The translations under genes were made by a program, and so were the position numbers. Below the pieces are notes generated by a model. The model had not been told where the DNA came from and searched no databases. It saw only the letters and a program-made list of their open reading frames with translations. Positions 35,036 through 37,761 of a stretch of 37,761 bases of DNA are shown here, piece by piece (the stretch's first letter is position 1; the number at the start of each line of letters is the position of its first letter). The stretch spans positions 1 to 37,761 of the forward strand of contig JAOPVO010000319.1 in assembly GCA_025966155.1 (NCBI GenBank). Reading direction: 5' to 3'. Source of the DNA: Pseudonocardiales bacterium. Its GTDB lineage: Bacteria; Actinomycetota; Actinomycetes; Mycobacteriales; Jatrophihabitantaceae.

Positions 35036-35545
35036 CTACAACTGGGGGTCGCCGACCGGGAGCTTGGCCAGCATCTCGCGGGCCTGCTCGGCGACGGTGT
35101 GCTCGACGAGCACCTCGTACCGGGTGGCCACAACCTGAGTGACGGACGTGAAGTCGCGGCGACCGCCGGTGGCGGCATAGCCGGCGATGCCGGTGATGAC
35201 GCCGAACGCTATGCCAATGCCCACGCAGGTGGCTATGACGCCGAAGAAGGCGCTGCCGTCGGCGAAGAGGCCCAGCAGGAGCCCGATGAACAGGCCCATC
35301 CAGGCACCGGAGGCGACGCCGGCAATTGCGGCCCGGGCATAGGTGAGCCGCCCGGTGATGCGCTCGACCTGCTTGAGATCAGTGCCGACGATCATGCAGT
35401 TCTGCACCGGGAACTCGTTATCGGACAGGTAGTCCACCGCGCGCTGAGCGTCGGCGTAGTCGTCGTAGACACCCAGGGAGCGCGGATATTGCAGTGCCAG
35501 GGACGGCAGCGTGAGGCCCGGTCGCCCGGCAAGTGGTCTGGTCAT
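35036..35545 (-). CDS. General stress protein 17M-like domain membrane protein
   Basis: RSLGVYDDYADAQRAVDYLSDNEFPVQNCMIVGTDLKQVERITGRLTYARAAIAGVASGAWMGLFIGLLLGLF. Confidence 0.88.
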   Translation of the reverse strand: MTRPLAGRPGLTLPSLALQYPRSLGVYDDYADAQRAVDYLSDNEFPVQNCMIVGTDLKQVERITGRLTYARAAIAGVASGAWMGLFIGLLLGLFADGSAFFGVIATCVGIGIAFGVITGIAGYAATGGRRDFTSVTQVVATRYEVLVEHTVAEQAREMLAKLPVGDPQL

Positions 35546-35775
35546 GATCGTGTCCTACCCATTCATCGTGGGAAGCCGTATGCGGCTCCGTACCAGAGGA
35601 GCCAACGCGTGGGCGTCGCTCGATGTTTCAGGCGACGTGCCTCATGCGGTCGTGGCTGGTTCGCCCGATGCGTCCCGCCGTCGCGACCGCTCGCCGACCA
35701 GCGGCGTCAACACCAGGCCGACTACCGCATAGATGGCTATGGTCATTGCGTCAAATCGAGGCCTACGATCGCGGG

Positions 35776-35895
35776 ATGACGGACCTAGCGACACCGGTGC
35801 GGCGCGGATGGCCGATGGATCCGGCTGAGTTGCAGCTCGACCTGGACGGTGCGCACCCGGATGGACGCGGGCTCATCGTCTCGGCGCTGGCATGA
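35776..35895 (+). CDS. Small ORF overlapping the DUF998-like gene start
   Basis: MTDLATPVRRGWPMDPAELQLDLDGAHPDGRGLIVSALA*, ATGA overlap with 35892. Confidence 0.35.
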   Translation: MTDLATPVRRGWPMDPAELQLDLDGAHPDGRGLIVSALA

Positions 35896-36536
35896 ACGTC
35901 GCCGGGTCCGCGCGGCATCGTGTGCATGCCGCGCCGGTGCCGACGTGGGCCGTGGCCTCGGGCCTCACCGCCCCGATTGCGCTGATCGGCGGCTGGACTG
36001 TCGCTGCGCTGGCCCAGCCCGACGGATTCGATTCGCTGCGCGACACGATCAGCGCGCTGGCCGACTACCCGGCGCGCGATCGCTGGATCATGACCGGCGC
36101 CATCGCGGTCACCGGCGTCTGCCATGCGATTACCTCCCATGGGCTGTGCCCGCCGCAGTCGTGGTCGCGGGTGGCCCTTGTGGTTGCCGGCGCCGGAACC
36201 CTTGCCGTGGCCGCGATCCCGCTGGGTCTGAGCGGCGCCGGGCACGCCGTGGCGGCGACGGCGGCATTCGGCGCGTTGGCGGTGTGGCCGGCTCTGGCCG
36301 CCCGTGATGGCGTTCTCCCCGAGGCGCTGACCCGCACCCGAACCGGGCGCGTTGCCATCGATGCCACCTCGGCCGGCTTCGTGGCGCTCCTCGCCGGGCT
36401 CGGCGCCGGTCAGCCCGCCGGCCACGTCGGGCTATCCGAGCGGGTGCTCGCCGCCGGGGAGGTTCTGGTCGTCGCGTCCGCAGTCCTCGCGGCCGCGCGC
36501 CGCCGATGGCGATCGGCTCGCTCGGCCCGCGCGTAG
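35892..36536 (+). CDS. DUF998-like membrane protein
   Basis: ASGLTAPIALIGGWTVAALAQPDGFDSLRDTISALADYPARDRWIMTGAIAVTGVCHAITSHGL. Confidence 0.75.
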   Translation: MNVAGSARHRVHAAPVPTWAVASGLTAPIALIGGWTVAALAQPDGFDSLRDTISALADYPARDRWIMTGAIAVTGVCHAITSHGLCPPQSWSRVALVVAGAGTLAVAAIPLGLSGAGHAVAATAAFGALAVWPALAARDGVLPEALTRTRTGRVAIDATSAGFVALLAGLGAGQPAGHVGLSERVLAAGEVLVVASAVLAAARRRWRSARSARA

Positions 36537-36559
36537 CCCGCCCGTCAACGTTTGGCGCG

Positions 36560-36654
36560 CCCGCCGACGCCTGGCCCGCATGCGCTTTTCCAATACGAGC
36601 CTGGTCACTCACCCCCCTGCTAACCACCCGCCGACGCCTGGCCCGCATGCGCTT
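36560..36654. repeat. Pair of identical 28-bp direct repeats
   Basis: CCCGCCGACGCCTGGCCCGCATGCGCTT at 36560-36587 and 36627-36654. Confidence 0.85.
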
Positions 36655-36771
36655 AGCCCGCCCCACCGACAGTTCCGGCCGGTTCTCCACAGCTGTCAAT
36701 CCGCCGGTGCACTTGTCCACATCCCTTTACCTCCACCGAATTGTGTCGGTGGGTCGCCCTAAGCTGAGGGC

Positions 36772-37761
36772 ATGGAATCGGGGGGATCCTCCGCAGCGGT
36801 GCTCGTTGCTGCGGCGAATGCATCGATGCTTCCGTCTATCGCCCTGCTGCGCGCGGCGGTCGGCGCGGTCCGCGCCGAGGCGCTTGCCGGGGTGTCCGCG
36901 GTGGTTGTGGGCGAGTGCCTGGTGGAGCTCGATGTGGTGGTTGCGCGGCTGCGGTTCGAGCAGTCGCGATTCGCGCTGGCCTTCGACTGCGCCGGCGGCC
37001 CTTTGGATGATGGCTTCCAGTCGGCTCAGTCTTGGCTGCGGGCGAACACGATGGCCGGCCCGGGCGAGGCGAAGGACCTGGTCACGACGGGCCGGGCGCT
37101 GCGGGACCGCCTTCCCGCGACCTCCGATGCGGCGGCGGACGGTCAGGTGAGCTGGGCCCACGCCTCGGCGATCGCCCACGCCCTGCGGCAGGTCCAGGAT
37201 CCCGATGCCCTCGCCGAGGCCGACCGGGCGCTGGCCGAGGCCGCGCCGACCCTGAACCCGACCGGGATCGCCCATGCCGCCCGCCGCCTCCTGCAGCACC
37301 TCGACCCGGACCTGGCCCAGCGCGACGCCGCCCAGCGCTACGCCGACCGATCACTGACCCTGTCCCCGATGCTCGACGGGGCGGTATCGGTCCACGGGCA
37401 GCTCGACGAGGACAGCGCCGCCGTGATCCTGTCCGCCCTCTCGCCGATGATGACCCCGCTCGGCCCCGACGACACCCGCACCGCCGCCCAGCGAAGGGTC
37501 GACATCCTCGTCGAGCTCGTCGCCAAAGCAGCCGAGGTGGGCGCCGCGGGGACGATGACCGGCACCGGACTCCCACCGACCCTGCTGGTCCGCGTCGACA
37601 TCGCCGCCCTCGCCGACCTCAAGCCCATCCCCGACCCGCCGCTCGACTCGGCGGACGACCGGGAGCCGGGAGACCGCTGCGATGAGCCGCCGGGCGCCCG
37701 GCCGCGGGTGCCCCCGCCGGCCGAGGTCGACTGGGGCGGGCCGATCCTCCGCCAGACCCTC
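36772..37761 (+). CDS. DUF222 / 13E12-repeat-family protein (probable HNH endonuclease), C-terminus off window
   Basis: VVVGECLVELDVVVARLRFEQSRFALAFD...SAQSWLRANTMAGPGEAKDLVTTGRALRDRLPATSDAAADGQVSWAHASAIAHALRQV. Confidence 0.88.
   Translation, partial: MESGGSSAAVLVAAANASMLPSIALLRAAVGAVRAEALAGVSAVVVGECLVELDVVVARLRFEQSRFALAFDCAGGPLDDGFQSAQSWLRANTMAGPGEAKDLVTTGRALRDRLPATSDAAADGQVSWAHASAIAHALRQVQDPDALAEADRALAEAAPTLNPTGIAHAARRLLQHLDPDLAQRDAAQRYADRSLTLSPMLDGAVSVHGQLDEDSAAVILSALSPMMTPLGPDDTRTAAQRRVDILVELVAKAAEVGAAGTMTGTGLPPTLLVRVDIAALADLKPIPDPPLDSADDREPGDRCDEPPGARPRVPPPAEVDWGGPILRQTL

Noticed and set aside
35574-35587. AGCCG-TATG-CGGCT inverted repeat upstream of the GSP17M-like gene
   Set aside because: Only a 5-bp stem; too weak to assign as an operator or terminator.
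1-37761. CRISPR array, rRNA, transposase/integrase search
   Set aside because: No regularly spaced repeat-spacer series, no rRNA-like sequence and no recognisable transposase or integrase ORF were seen; the 28-bp pair at 36560/36627 is only two copies.

Overview
High-GC actinobacterial window, densely coded on both strands. Main contents: (i) an edge-truncated phage-protease-like ORF, a family-5 ABC solute-binding lipoprotein, and a nitronate monooxygenase divergent from a LysR regulator; (ii) a DUF2231 protein / HK / OmpR-type RR / ferric-reductase-like / FMN-binding (SGATYTS flavinylation motif) / ApbE cluster, with a shared 17-bp direct-repeat motif upstream of both outward-facing transcripts; (iii) a large DosR/DevR-type 'dormancy' island (about 9.6-32.5 kb): a DosS-like GAF histidine kinase with the heme-His context GFPPGHPPM, a DosR-like response regulator, an Acg-like nitroreductase, phosphoketolase + acetate kinase, USPs, a PPOX-type flavin protein, HAD, HemG-like flavodoxin, SulP, ABC exporter, Kup, desaturase and GTP-PEPCK, with about seven candidate DosR-box sequences in the relevant intergenic regions; (iv) tRNA-Arg(CCT), an atypical SDR with an N-terminal zinc knuckle, mntP preceded by a yybP-ykoY-type Mn2+ riboswitch, a general stress protein 17M-like protein, a DUF998 protein, and an edge-truncated DUF222/13E12-family protein. 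All calls come from reading the sequence; no database search was run.
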